DNA of 64,000 nt. Source: Trifolium pratense (lineage: Eukaryota > Streptophyta > Magnoliopsida > Fabales > Fabaceae). Location of the stretch: contig NC_060061.1 in NCBI RefSeq assembly GCF_020283565.1, positions 47,467,362 to 47,531,361 of the forward strand. The letters are read 5' to 3'. A model generated the notes under the pieces. The model was not told where the DNA came from, did no database searches, and worked only from the letters and a program-made list of their open reading frames with translations. Both the position numbers and the translations under genes were made by a program. Positions 23,801-34,263 of the stretch are shown in pieces. The stretch's first letter is position 1; each line of letters starts with the position of its first letter.

Positions 23801-26800
23801 ATGCTATTGGAAAAATTCTCTTTCAATCTATTGCTTGCTTAATTGGGTCTATGGAAGAAGGAATCATTTCCATCCTTTACCAACTGGTTTGAATGAGGAG
23901 TCGCAGCTGGAACCAGAACCTGAAGCGTTAGATACTCGAAGGAACGACCAAGGAGAAGTGGAAGTTTTAGTCAAATGGGAAGGATTGCCTGAATTTGAAA
24001 ACTCTTGGGAGTTAGCTGGCAAGATGAGAAAAGAGTTTCCTAGATTCCTCCTTGAGGTCAAGGAGAATTTTGAAGGGGGAGGTATTGATAGTTATGACAT
24101 GGTTTATAAAAGGAAACGTGGGCAGGGGGATAAAGCGAATCATTCCCTTATAAGAATGTTTCCTTATTTAGTGAGGAAAGGAAAAGTAGATCTAGATCTG
24201 ATGGTTATAAGATGAAAGAATGTTGAGTAGGGAATTAGGCAATGATTTTAGTAGTCACTCTACTTGGGAGATTCTAGGTGTCTCGAACTACCTAGCCTAT
24301 CTTTACATTTTCTGCATTTTATCATTCAATCTTATAGTGTGATTCAGCCATAGAATCATTTGATTCTATTGGATTATCAATATAACAACAATTGTTTTTT
24401 CTGCTCTATATTTATCCTAATGTTTAATCGTAATCGAGATCGAGTCCTATCAGTTTCTCAATTCCCATGATTTATTCAAGGGGTCGGTTCTATATTTAGG
24501 GACAGAGATAGTATTTTTGGATAGAAGAAGAAGGTAAAAAACAAGGCTTGTTGGTTGGGAAACAATAACAAAGGTAAACGCAGTAAAATAATCAAGAACT
24601 GAATCATAGGGCTGCTTGGTACGAACTTGCAACTGAGTGGACCAGGGTGTTTCAGAGAAGGGAGTTGGTAGTGTTGTAGTGAAGAACATGGCTAAAGTGG
24701 GAAAACCTCTTATAATTTGTTAAAAATGCTCTGCCTTTTCTTCCTCCTGATAATTCTTACTCGAGCCCCTTTCCGTCCCTTAACACTCCACTTCATTGCT
24801 TCTTTCCTTTTTCTCAAAACTCTTACGCTATATGATTTTAGCGATTACTTTCTCACCCACATCTAATTCTGTCATTAAGCCAAAACATTGCCACTTTGTT
24901 AGACAAAAGGGCGCTTTTGTGGTGAGGTAGTCAGTATAGCCTTTGGCTGTTTAACCACAACTTGATGTTAGAAGCAAAGGTATCATAATTGCTTACATCC
25001 CATTTTTAAGTTAAAAGGAGCTGACATATTTCGCGCATGCAGGAGCCGCTGCTTTTGCACTGTCCTTGTGATTATATAAAGGTGTAAGTCTATCAAGCAC
25101 AAACACCTAACCAAAGTGTTGTGCCAGACATGTTTCGGATGCTGACACGTGTTCAACACGTGTCAGAGATTTAAATATTTTTTTTGGCATGCACACCTGT
25201 TAGACACGTGCCAACTGCCAAGAAACTGCGTCAAACTGTCAATACCTGATTTTGGCCAAACATAGATCTTTTACTTTGAGACAAATAGCAAAATGATGCC
25301 TCCATTTTTTAGGCTCATTATCCTAGGAACAAGTTATAAAAGACACATCCATCTTCGTATGTTAGGATTTTTTATTTAAGGTTTGCATTGTAAATGATTC
25401 CTAGTCTTGTATTAATCTTAATTCTCAATTAAGATTTTTCTTATGTTAATGGTAGTTATACAGACACACACATAAATAAATAAAAATATGTATGCGGTGT
25501 CCTGATGTCCTATATATTGGACATTAGCTGTGTTGCGTCTTCGTTAGGAACCATGCTAAACCATGTTGGTGAACTATAGGAAAAGAGGTAGAAACACAAA
25601 TTAGTGTTAGTGCTATTAGGCTGTTGGTACTTTCTGTTATTGTAATCTGTTTGTCCTATGTATTATAAATAGGACTAACACTCCTTTGGGAGGTTTAGGA
25701 AATTATTTTGCGAAACCATTATGAGGTGAACTAGAGATAGCTCTAGTCAAAGGGGATTAGAGTCCTCCATATATTGTTTTTCTACCATTTCCAATCAATA
25801 GAGTCCTTTGGGTATTCTATTTCTTCCAATCAATAAACCCATGGGCGAGTAATTCCTTTTAAGACTCACCATTGAAGGGAACCTATCTGTGTTGGAATCC
25901 GTGCTTCATAGGGTTCAGTATATCCATTGGTGTTGCAAAGGTTGGCACATATTGTTGGTTGTTCATATAAATGAACATGCTACATGAAAACAAGGCATAG
26001 TTTAAGTAATTACTAAAATACAATTGATTGATTTTTTATTCTGTTTTTTTAATTACTGGTACAATCACTGAATCAGTACATCAACAATCTTCTGTGAGTA
26101 TTCAAGTAACTTTGAATTTTTTTTCCTGACTACTTATGTAGGAGGTAGTGATAATGCACTGGGCATGTGCTAAGATAACTGCATCATTGGGAATACCTGA
26201 TGCTACTCTTCTAGAGATTCTTCTTGATAAGGTTAACCTTCCCCACCTCAAGCTCTTTTGCAATCATCCATCATATTATATGCAACTACTCTTGAATTGC
26301 ATTCTTTTACTCTCAGTTAAAATTGTGCAAAGGCATATCCTATGCTGCAGTTGCTGCTCATGCAGACAAAAATGGCCGCCGAAAGTTAGCTGCCTTGCTT
26401 GTTGAACATGAACCCCATTCGTCTAAACAGGTGGAAATTTGTTTTCTGGTTATTTTGTTGAATTAGTGGCGTCCCAATCTTGTCTCCCCTCCTCCCCAAG
26501 TCATGCCCAATTTGCTGTCTGGATTCTGGTGGGATGTTTTATTATTGTTCTCATAAACTTGTGTTTAGGTTCCTCTCCTGTTAAGCATAGGAGAAGAAGA
26601 TATAGCTTTGATGAAGGCGACTGAATGTGGTGATACAGATCTTGTTTACCTTGTACTTTTTCATATTTGGCAAATGGTACTGGACTCTGGAAAAAATATT
26701 ATATTTTAAATGTTGTAAGGTTTGTGATGTATATGGAGTAACATGTGTCTCATGCACACATTCTTGTTATGATATTGCAGAGGCAGCCACTGGAGTTCTT

Positions 26801-29800
26801 TGGAACCATACAGGCCAGACAATTAGCACGTGACTTATTTATAACTTATGCACGGTATGTTCCAGTGAACCATTTTTCAAATGGCAAGACAGTGTAGATC
26901 CACCTGGTTATGTATTATTAAGGTTCAATGCTAACACATAACAAAATGAAGAAAAGAAACTGCATACTCCCTCCGGTCCTTAATATAAGAAAAAGTTCAC
27001 TTTTTAGATACATTGAGATATTAATGTATCTAGACTACATTATAGACTAGATACATCAATATTCCAATGTATCTAAAAAGTAAACTCTATGTTATATTAA
27101 GGACCAGAGGGAGTATAATAAAAAAAAGGTTTTAAAAACAGTGAATTTGTAGTCCCTAAGCATGTGCGTTTAATCCTTCATGAGTATTAAAAGTTTTTTG
27201 TTTTTTAAGATAAATAATTGTGGGGACTAAATTTGAAAATAACTCGATTAATTTGAAAAATAGTCATACTTTTTAGGGATAAAAATATAGTTAAGCCTAT
27301 ATCAAAATTGTAGCTTAGAGTAGTGAAGATTATCTTAGGTGATATGTTAGGATCCTTTTCCATAGGGTTAATAGTGCTTTTGGTCCCTGTAATACGCGAC
27401 CAATCTTATTTTAGTCCCTGCAACAATTTTTTTTATTCCATCCCTGTCATTTAAGATTCTCCCACGTTTAGTCCTTTGTGGAATCTCTAACCTTGCCAAA
27501 ATGCTGATGTGGCAAAATACATGCTTAGGTGGACATTTCTAAATAACGAGGCAATTTAATTGGTGATTATGCAATATTTATGAACTAAACAATCACCCTC
27601 TCTCATGTATCTTACCTACAGTCTACAAATCTTACTCATCACCATGTGAGTCTGACCCCATCCTTCCCTACTACCTGCAGCCATTACTACTCAACCCTAA
27701 ATCAAATAGCTATGACCACACTCCCTCGTTCTTCCTCTTTTGTGCTACTCATTAATTCCAGGTTTCATAACGTTCAATGTGGAATGAGCAAACGCTCAGA
27801 AGGTCAATCACTGGTATAGTAGGTGGAGTATACAGGTGACAGTGTGATGGGCTAATGGGCGCAGAAGCTGCAAAGAAATGGTGATTGGAAGATGTAATAG
27901 ATGCTTTGGAAATTGAATCCTATGTTGGAATCACGGGTTTATGGTTTCCTGAGGTGGGTGATGACATAGGTGGCGTCACAGGTGCATGGTTTATTGCGTC
28001 CTCCCTCGGTTTAATTGGTGATGTTTTCGTCTGTGTGAGAAGCTTTTTAAGAGCTTCAAGTACCTGCACAACTTGGAAATTGTTTCCATGGAGTTTCAAG
28101 TTGTTTTTGTTGTCCTCATGGGTTTGGATATGAAGTAATGGTCACAGGGGAAAGGGAAGATGGGAAAGGAGAAAGGGAAGGAGAAAAAAAACTAAATTTT
28201 GTCGTATTTAATTATTTAAAAAAAATTACTCAGTTAACAAAATGCTACATTATTATTAAGTAAAGGCCACATCATTTTAAAATGTCCATGTAAGTTTCCA
28301 TCTTAAATGATGGTGTTGAAATAAAAATAATAATTTGTAGGGACTAAAACAAAGCATTATTAACTCTTTTCCATATCTCATACTTTTTCCCCCTTATTTA
28401 ATTATGATTAAGAGTTTAATACAGCTTTGTCAAAAAAAAAAAAAAAGAGTTTAATACAGTAAAATGCAGCTTAGTCTTTTGCGCTTAGTTTGTTACACTT
28501 CTTCTCATATGAAATAAATATCTATTTCCGAGTATATTTAGTTTTAGCTCTCTTCTTTTTCCCCCTGCATACCTAAAAGACTAAAATCTATAGTGTCAAC
28601 AATGATATTCATCAATAACTGATGCAGTTCTTTATCCTTATTTACCAATTTCTGTCTCCTTGATCTGGTTTTGCTACCTTTCCTAGATATTGATTGTTTA
28701 ATCTCTCAGGACCTTGACAATGTTTTCTTGAGAATGTTATCTCATCCAGACATTAATAAATACATTTCAAGTAGGTGAGTTGGGAGGCACGTCATAAAAT
28801 ATTGAAAATAGAGGGAGAGATGGCTTCAATCTTCAATGTAATGGTTAAAATATAATCTCAATCCCATTTTTGAATCTGTCCATGTTTTCTAGCTTGGACA
28901 TACTAGTTCCTTTTTTAAATAATCAAAATAGAATCACCTGATTTGAAGTATTCAATTTTTTATGGAGAAATAATGTTATGTAGCCATTAATTAATAGATC
29001 TCATTTTCAGGTGCTATAAACATGAATTTTTGAAGGACTTCTTCTTATCAACAGGGCAACTCCAAGTATGTTCTGTTCGCAACAAATTGTCTAATATGCA
29101 TGACTTCTGATTTGGAATATTATATATGGGGAAAATGTCCGGTATATATTATCAGTTGCGTTTCCTTAATGGGGATTGTTTTACACAATACTGATAACCA
29201 ACCTCTCATTCAATCTAATAATTTTTTTTTTTGTTTTTGCGCGGAATTGATAATTTATCTATTCACATGTCATCTGACTACTCATCAAGACATTCTTCCT
29301 TCTGTTTGTTCTTTTTTCCTCACTAATATAATTTTTACTTTAAGCTAAGCATTAGTCTACAAGTGAATCTACTTGCAGTTTTCAATAATTTACTAATTAC
29401 AACAGTCAGAAAGTTTATAATCATATATCTTATGCCAGATATGTTAAGTTTAAGTATTACTATTTAATAGTAATCATATTATATGCTAAAGTGCAACTTT
29501 TCATGCTTTCCATTTTCATACTGGAATTTGTTCTGAAGTTAATCTATGCAGGATGTTGCATTTCTTCTTTGGAAAGAATCATGGCAACTTGGAAAAAATC
29601 CCATGGCAAGCAAGGGATCTCCACTTCATGGTCCTCGAATAAAACTTATTGAGAAGGCCCAGAATCTTTTTGCAGAAACCAAGGAACATACCTTTGAATC
29701 AAAAGCAGCAGAAGAGCATGCAAAACTCTTAAGGTGTGATTATCAGTTTTTTGTTTCACTGCTACTCCATATAATAAATCTTTTAATGATTTAATTTGTT

Positions 29801-32660
29801 AGGCTTTTGGGGTGTCTTGATGTCCATATATTTATCAATAACTAATAAGTGATTTTATTCATATATTTCTGCAGAAACATTTAGATTGTTGTTACTAGCT
29901 GTTAAATAACATTATTAATCCTTGTTGAATAAATATCCGTGTCTTCAGTCGAGGGAAATTTATGATACTATTGCTATTGCAGGCTCCAGCATGAACTTGA
30001 AGTGACTACAAAGCAGGCCATTTTTGTAGATTCAAGTATAAGTGATACAATCCGGACTTGTATTGTCTTGGGAAATCATCGAGCTGCACTAAAAGTGAAA
30101 ACAGAATTTAAGGTTGGTTGGAAACTCTCAAATTGACCTTGATTATGGTTCTTTAAAGAAACAGAATGATTCATTTTGTGCCTTTGAATGAAGGATTTGT
30201 TTAAAAGAATTTAAAACAATGCAATACAAACAAAAAGGACCACTTTTATGACCCCTACCTCTTCTCCTGTATAAATCAGCAGTTCCTAAACACACAATTC
30301 TGTGGTTCTATTACGACAGGTGTCTGAGAAGAGATGGTATTGGCTTAAGGTTTTTGCTTTGGCCACAATCAAGGATTGGGCAGCCCTAGAAAAATTTTCG
30401 AAGGAGAAGAAACCACCAATAGGTAAGTTTCCATACTGCTAGTGTTTTTTAGGGTATTCGGAAGAGTCATTCAAACTAAATCCTGTCTTTTAAATTTTAT
30501 TAACTCCAATGTGAGCACTTGTTGGTCAAACTGAAAGGATCGAATGTGTTGGTTATTTACTGGGTTTTAGGAGGATACATTACACTGACACAGTGGTTTT
30601 ATGTTGCTACGAAATATTCTCCATTCAATAAAAATTAAAATACATTATATCACTGACATTAAGAATAGTTATTCCAACAGTTTGGTTGTACGGAGCATAT
30701 TTTAGATTGATATAAAATAAAATCAATGCAAGAAATGCTTAAATAAAAAACTCCCTCTTCAGGCCAGACTCCTGTAGTTTTGGGGGCATTTTAGATGTTT
30801 TGTCCAGCCAATTTTCAAATGATCTCTCTATGGCTATATATTCAAATCTGTATCTGATTTTCCTCCTTGATATGATTGTGTACGAAGACAAAGATAAAGA
30901 AGTTCAAGCATAGTTCCCCTCTTCAGAAAAACAAAGTCGAAGTATAGTTTCTTATTTATGAACTCCCTATGGCTATAAATTGGTTTTAGAAGGGTGCTAC
31001 TTTTGTGTAGACTTGAGCACTTTTTAGTTATACCCTATGTAGTATGAAAATGACGGAGATCTGAAATTTTGATTCCTTCTTGTAATGTTCATTACAGAGT
31101 AGTAGTTTCCTTTTTTACTATGTTTGGTACCTTACTTTATTTTGATGACCAATGGAATCCATAGGTTTTAGGCCATTTGTGGAGGCATGCATTGAAGCCG
31201 ATGAAAAGGGAGAAGCTATTAAATATATCCCCAAACTTGCAGACCCCCGAGAAAAAGCCGAGGTATTTTAAACTTGTCTCAAATCTCAATTGATGTATAT
31301 TTTTTATTCAAGTTTTTGAGAATTAAAAGATTAAAATTTTTATAATAACCAATCAATATCAGCGAGTCGGTTTCAACTTTCATTCTTCGTTATTGTTTTC
31401 TTCATGTTATTAATTGAACCAATTGCCTCTCTCAAATGGATCTGGCTACTTGACGTTAGAGGAAAAGATACACTATTGATTGTTTGAGATTTAAATAATG
31501 CAACTGTTGATTATGGCTCAAACTCCTCACTTTTTTGTCTAATATGAAAATTTCATTATTGTGAAGCCAAGTCCTTTATAAATAGCCATGTCTCCAGCAG
31601 AAAATACAGGTCAAAGAATAATAAATTATCATAAAAAAGATAAAATGAACCAAACACTTGTCATATACACATATATTAAGTAGTCATCCAATTATCAATA
31701 TAGATATTATTGGTACTGCCTATAAAAGTCCCTGCCCCTTCAATCATGATTATCATAATACTCATCCTATCAATGCTTTTAGTATTACTGTTGCTCTGAT
31801 GTAGGAATTTATTGAGGAACAAACAAATGCTTCTTTTTTTTTTTTGGGGGGAGGGGGAAGGGGGAGAATATTTGTTATAATACTGTGTGTCTGTTGTCAC
31901 TATAAGTGGTATCAGAGCCAATGGTTCGACGAAGGGTACAACCGGCTCCTTGTATCGAAAGTCTTCCTGACAAAGGTGGTCAGGCGGCGTGTGTTTGTAA
32001 GGATGAGTTAGGCCCAATAACTCAATTTTAAGAAGTTTTATTAGCAACGGTGGAAAAGTAGAACTACCTCCTAAATACAAAATTGAAGTTAGAACATGGA
32101 AAGTGATGATGAGACTAAAAATGTAGCAAAGGCTACCAAGTCTCTATGTGTAAGTGATAACTATTTCCTTAATGACACAAGCATTGTGATCTAGAGGGAT
32201 TACATAAAGTGTATACTACTGCTAATTTTTGTAGCACAAATTAGAGGTTTGGTTATATAAGTTATATGTTGAAAAGTGAGAAAGTTTGAACCACACAACG
32301 GAGTCAATTTTATATAGGCTCCAAGCAATGATTACAAAAAATAAATACAGGAGATGTTATCTCTATTTATACTATATGCCAATACGATAAATACAAATAT
32401 CAAAATATATTTTCAACATAATGTAGTTGGCTTTAATATTTTTCCCAATTATAATGTGGACACTAAAGTTTTATATCTTATCTTATTTTGGATAGTCATA
32501 TGCACGAATTGGTATGGCCAAGGAAGCTGCTGATGCTGCTTCACAGACAAAAGATGGTGAATTGCTTGGCCGGTTGAAATTGACTTTTGCACAAAATGCA
32601 GGAGCTCAATCAATATTTGATACTCTTCGAGATCGATTGTCTTTCCAAGGTGCTTCATGA
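16704..32660 (+). CDS. VPS16: VPS16, HOPS/CORVET core subunit (VACUOLELESS1-type)
   Basis: Fifteen exons: 16704-17507, 18486-18776, 19971-20110, 20253-20358, 20438-20530, 26142-26231, 26317-26430, 26569-26676, 26781-26854, 29011-29065, 29552-29733, 29983-30112, 30320-30422, 31165-31262 and 32496-32660. All junctions are GT-AG and all phases match, giving 850 residues, close to the length I recall for plant VPS16. The start MANVSVAAEWQLLYNRYY is the conserved N-terminus. Residues of about 1-420 form the Vps16_N beta-propeller region. The C-terminal part (about 500-850) is the alpha-solenoid Vps16_C, with MHWACAKITAS, KGSPLHGPRIKLIEKA and MAKEAADAA. VPS16 scaffolds the HOPS and CORVET tethers that act in endosome-vacuole fusion; in Arabidopsis its loss (vcl1) blocks vacuole formation. 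Exon 1 is GC-richer than its surroundings. Intron 5 is 5.6 kb because of retroelements, yet no exon is damaged. Confidence 0.95.
17667..17971 (-). mobile_element. TRIM element in VPS16 intron 1
   Basis: Two direct repeats of 77-79 bp (17667-17745 and 17895-17971) begin TGTCAAATAACC and end TTTCTAACA. The internal 149 bp contains GAGGCTCTGATACCA, the complement of the initiator-tRNA primer binding site, next to the right repeat, and GCCCCCTCACG, the complement of a polypurine tract, next to the left one. So this is a terminal-repeat retrotransposon in miniature on the minus strand, without coding capacity. Flanking atact / atatt is a 5-bp TSD with one mismatch. Confidence 0.85.
18818..19219. 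repeat. Tandem duplication, 199-bp unit, in VPS16 intron 2
   Basis: gactttatagttttctctg... starting at 18818 recurs at 19017 with only about three substitutions over roughly 199 bp, so the duplication is recent. It is intronic with no effect on exons. Confidence 0.9.
20649..20895 (-). mobile_element. Solo LTR (Copia-type, 247 bp) in VPS16 intron 5
   Basis: TGTTAGGAACCC...ATAACAACA is bounded by 5-bp repeats AAATA (20644-20648, 20896-20900). Read on the minus strand it has a TATA-like TTTGTATAAATAAG and a leader. An AACT tetranucleotide run ((CTAA)n, 20846-20882) lies inside. No internal retroelement sequence is present, so it is the product of LTR-LTR recombination. Confidence 0.8.
21387..21750 (+). 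repeat. 5' LTR of the intron-5 retrotransposon
   Basis: Starts TG and ends CA. Followed after two bases by the Met-tRNA primer binding site. Near-identical to 24086-24452. Confidence 0.9.
21753..21764 (+). promoter_or_regulatory. Primer binding site (initiator Met tRNA)
   Basis: TGGTATCAGAGC, the canonical plant LTR-retrotransposon PBS, two bases after the 5' LTR. Confidence 0.9.
21813..24215 (+). CDS. 800-codon retrotransposon ORF: coiled-coil N-terminus, unassigned centre, chromodomain-like end
   Basis: An uninterrupted frame from about 21813 (TTG codon; the first ATG is at 21828) to TGA at 24213-24215, ending inside the 3' LTR. The N-terminus (MSKAEVAVEQLRQLVLELQ) is heptad-like and acidic/basic, as in some gypsy gag starts. 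Residues of about 190-280 are Pro-rich (LPALPPPSKLP, LPKPPDL). Residues of about 280-690 are rich in W, C and hydrophobics with possible membrane-like stretches (FSIIVVSLVTIGVSI; FETLALATIVFSNFL), and I recognise no domain there. The last part, GEVEVLVKWEGLPEFENSWE, matches the chromodomain found at the C-terminus of chromovirus integrases. No catalytic motif of retroelement enzymes is present. The openness of 800 codons in a young element argues for recent coding function, but translation is unproven. Confidence 0.7.
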   Translation: MLEQRMSKAEVAVEQLRQLVLELQARPNVTLEQIKQLIQEEFPHRRNCHRRRVYHDEEEEWSDNSTWSWDSRSQPQQTNGGNNQRFYGVKDETHLNKSEFQPEPPPSIDEVLVSQFDGDDYVSMMEMKEEQGTTVEEKESNHTIRCEGISSRSLKILTNLLLEPELTDRNGRIEKTEMQSMDGVMQELPKLPALPPPSKLPETDMLVDIGEVQTTPIRNVPTQMSEPLDCGQPETVLPRRCPLPKPPDLGDSENGKGHQETEANLLVSIGKMEVPPEGTHDREVLAMFNTYSMYFDCASVLKIFHGRQIWNLKDWPSIIFNLKTQVERIVDVWPWMEIEEVLPKSSIWNSWTNDFAQGMHTEFFKYFKEYGHVSWASGSCYQDHTKSDGFAVIIACRIVWSLTDYFDASDACHQRLQKIQFDIHTWLICAAHWITVPHPLHGRDITANNGKTFSIIVVSLVTIGVSIRTFTAAQKYNNGMSMFIISFSLIIKQPSVSSIEVLLTQYHFLMKDNRVKLQHLCSSAYELNIDKDSKLCGYATKGNFNLVNTIVDPLLQIFEIEKDYVIFETLALATIVFSNFLMWYELLQRTIEHANDEHNVKVSNLGDKFLAAFLMFDWNLSVCYLEGLFHLANVKMVVLNSSVRIIPWDPGKFNVFMAEVACECYWKNSLSIYCLLNWVYGRRNHFHPLPTGLNEESQLEPEPEALDTRRNDQGEVEVLVKWEGLPEFENSWELAGKMRKEFPRFLLEVKENFEGGGIDSYDMVYKRKRGQGDKANHSLIRMFPYLVRKGKVDLDLMVIR
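24086..24452 (+). repeat. 3' LTR of the intron-5 retrotransposon
   Basis: Near-identical to 21387-21750, with a CAA insertion in the ATAACAACAATTG stretch. Preceded by the polypurine tract and followed by TSD GTTTC. Confidence 0.9.
25564..25950 (+). mobile_element. Possible LTR-like remnant in VPS16 intron 5
   Basis: TGTTGGTGAACTATAGG starts a stretch with a TATA-like TATTATAAATAGG near 25660 and a leader containing paired ccaatcaata motifs, resembling a Copia LTR. I could not find a TSD, PBS or partner. Confidence 0.25.
26967..27113. mobile_element. Stowaway MITE, 147 bp, VPS16 intron 9
   Basis: TIRs begin CTCCCTCCGGTCCTTAATAT and, from the right, CTCCCTCTGGTCCTTAATAT. TA duplications are at 26965-26966 and 27114-27115. 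The foldback continues inward (tttagatacattg / caatgtatctaaa). Confidence 0.9.
27365..28366. mobile_element. Mutator-like MITE, 1002 bp, VPS16 intron 9
   Basis: TIRs GGGTTAATAGTGCTTTTGG... and, from the right, GAGTTAATAATGCTTTGTTT... are flanked by the perfect 9-bp TSD TTTTCCATA (27356-27364, 28367-28375), the length typical for Mutator-like elements. An internal 82-codon plus-strand frame (27885-28133) has no recognisable domain. There is no transposase. Confidence 0.85.
28410..28459 (+). mobile_element. Poly-A micro-insertion with TSD, VPS16 intron 9
   Basis: The 15-bp perfect repeat aagagtttaatacag (28410-28424, 28445-28459) flanks ctttgtc plus an A-run abutting the right repeat. Confidence 0.75.
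31830..31990 (+). mobile_element. LTR-retroelement leader remnant in VPS16 intron 14
   Basis: A T-run and then three G-rich tracts (31849-31867) are followed by TGGTATCAGAGCC at 31908-31920, an initiator-tRNA PBS. After it comes leader-like sequence (atggttcgacgaagggtac..). No LTR pair or coding sequence was found. The G-tracts could form a quadruplex or be a displaced polypurine tract. Confidence 0.5.
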
Positions 32661-33204
32661 TTTTCTTTCCGGGGTTTTCTGCCTCCCTATACGGTTTTCC
32701 TAGTTATTTTCATTTGATTTGAACAATTATTGTGTATATTGTATTAGAATTGTATCTTATCTGCTAAATTGTGTTAAATGTTGTCTTTTTTGTTTTCACC
32801 TCTTACATGATTATAGAGGCATTCACTGTTTCGTGTTTATATTGTTTGATTTTGTCATTCGTGTATCTATAGTACAATTTGCTAACGAGAAATGATAACA
32901 GCTGCATTTATTTAGTGTATTGACAGTGTCTTAAGTTCTTATTAATTTCTCTTGGGTATGAAAAATGCAAGAATAAATCACCTATTTAGTTCCTAAACTA
33001 TAGGCTCTTCAATTTAGTCTCTAACCTATGTAAATACAAGAATAAACCTTTGAGATTTGTTGATAAGAATCACATTCGAAGTGATTTAGATAATTCATTT
33101 ACATGTCTGGGTGATGTTATCACTACATCAGTCGCATGGTTGACACTAATGCAATGCAGTCACTAGTTGATTACATGGTAACGTGATTATTTGGATTTGG
33201 GAGA
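32661..33204. other. VPS16 3' flank
   Basis: Contains the presumed VPS16 3' UTR (T-rich, no unambiguous poly-A signal chosen), then non-coding DNA up to the Copia target-site duplication AAATC at 33205-33209. Confidence 0.5.
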
Positions 33205-33209
33205 AAATC

Positions 33210-33735
33210 TGTTAGAAATACGGTATGATAATCCTGGATATCTTCGAAGAATCGTGTTCGTTCACTTTCCGAACAAAGTATTTCGACCCTATTCTTGTCT
33301 GGCTTCACGAAATCTTTGCGGGGATAATTCTCGAAGAACAATCTGTTTCTGACAATAGAGAACAGATCAGAATGTACAGAGGAAGTATTTTTCGTTATTT
33401 AAAACCGAGGCCAAATGACTCCTTATATAGGAGACCAATAACAGAAAACGAACAGGCACACCTTTTAAAAAAAAAAAAAAACGGTCATGTCTGTTGGGAA
33501 ATGGTACGACTATTCAAACGGTCATGTCTGTTGGGAAAGGGTACGACTATTCAAACGAACAGGCACACCTTTTTGAAAACCCCGTTTCAATTATTCGTAT
33601 TCAATTACACGTTTGGCTTGACGAGCGTGCACTCCGCACTACCCTGACTCGTTTCAAACTTAACGCATAATTGCATTGGCCTATAGTAAATCACATTACT
33701 ACCAAAATACATTGTTGATACTAAAATCACCAACA
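33210..33735 (-). repeat. Copia 3' LTR
   Basis: Pairs with 38215-38739. It contains a direct tandem duplication of about 37 bp (acggtcatgtctgttggg.., 33481 and 33518), also present in the other LTR. Confidence 0.9.
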
Positions 33736-34263
33736 AAACTCCCCCCATTTTAGTATAATCCTTGATTTACTTGCAGATATAACGATCAAACAGATGCATA
33801 AACGAAAATGTCTTGCGATTGAATTTTCATCTTAGTACAAATACACATTCCAAATACTCGAAAATCGGGGTGTCACAATGATTGAACCCGTCAATCCATT
33901 TGAATATCTGAAGATATAGTACACATATGTTTCTTACAATACTCTACTATTCATACTTGACACTTTACAAGCCATGTGTCCTTATCCATTAATAAGCATA
34001 TAGGAAGCCAAGTCCAAGCTTCTTGAAGCGGCAAAACTTCATGCTCACATAGGTGATCCTTTTTAATCTTGCACCTGCATTTGCAATTTTTCAAAAGAAC
34101 CATTAAAAATATATACTTTAACCTAACCATCACTTGCAGGTCTGAGCACATACCTTGGGAAGATAAACACAATTGCTCCAATCTTTAATTATGGTCTTTC
34201 CACATTGAATTCTGCTTCTAACGTTGTATTAGAAGGGAATTGGGTATACCATAGCTAATAGAT

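Larger units (their letters stand above)
21387..24452 (+). mobile_element. Complete non-autonomous LTR retrotransposon in VPS16 intron 5
   Basis: A 3066-bp element with LTRs at 21387-21750 (364 bp) and 24086-24452 (367 bp), starting TGATAGTTATGACATGG and ending GAGTCCTATCA. It is flanked by the perfect 5-bp TSD GTTTC (21382-21386, 24453-24457). The PBS TGGTATCAGAGC (initiator Met tRNA) is at 21753-21764; the polypurine tract GAAGGGGGAGG is just before 24086. The LTRs appear to differ mainly by a 3-bp CAA indel near 24387, so insertion is very recent. Internally there is a single long frame (21813-24215) and no protease, reverse transcriptase, RNase H or integrase motif, so it must borrow machinery, most plausibly from a chromodomain Ty3/gypsy relative. 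Confidence 0.9.

Noticed and set aside
27885..28133. 82-codon frame inside the Mutator-like MITE
   Set aside because: No motif and no homologue recognised; treated as chance.
32449..32658. Minus-strand frame over the last VPS16 exon
   Set aside because: A shadow of the coding exon 32496-32660.
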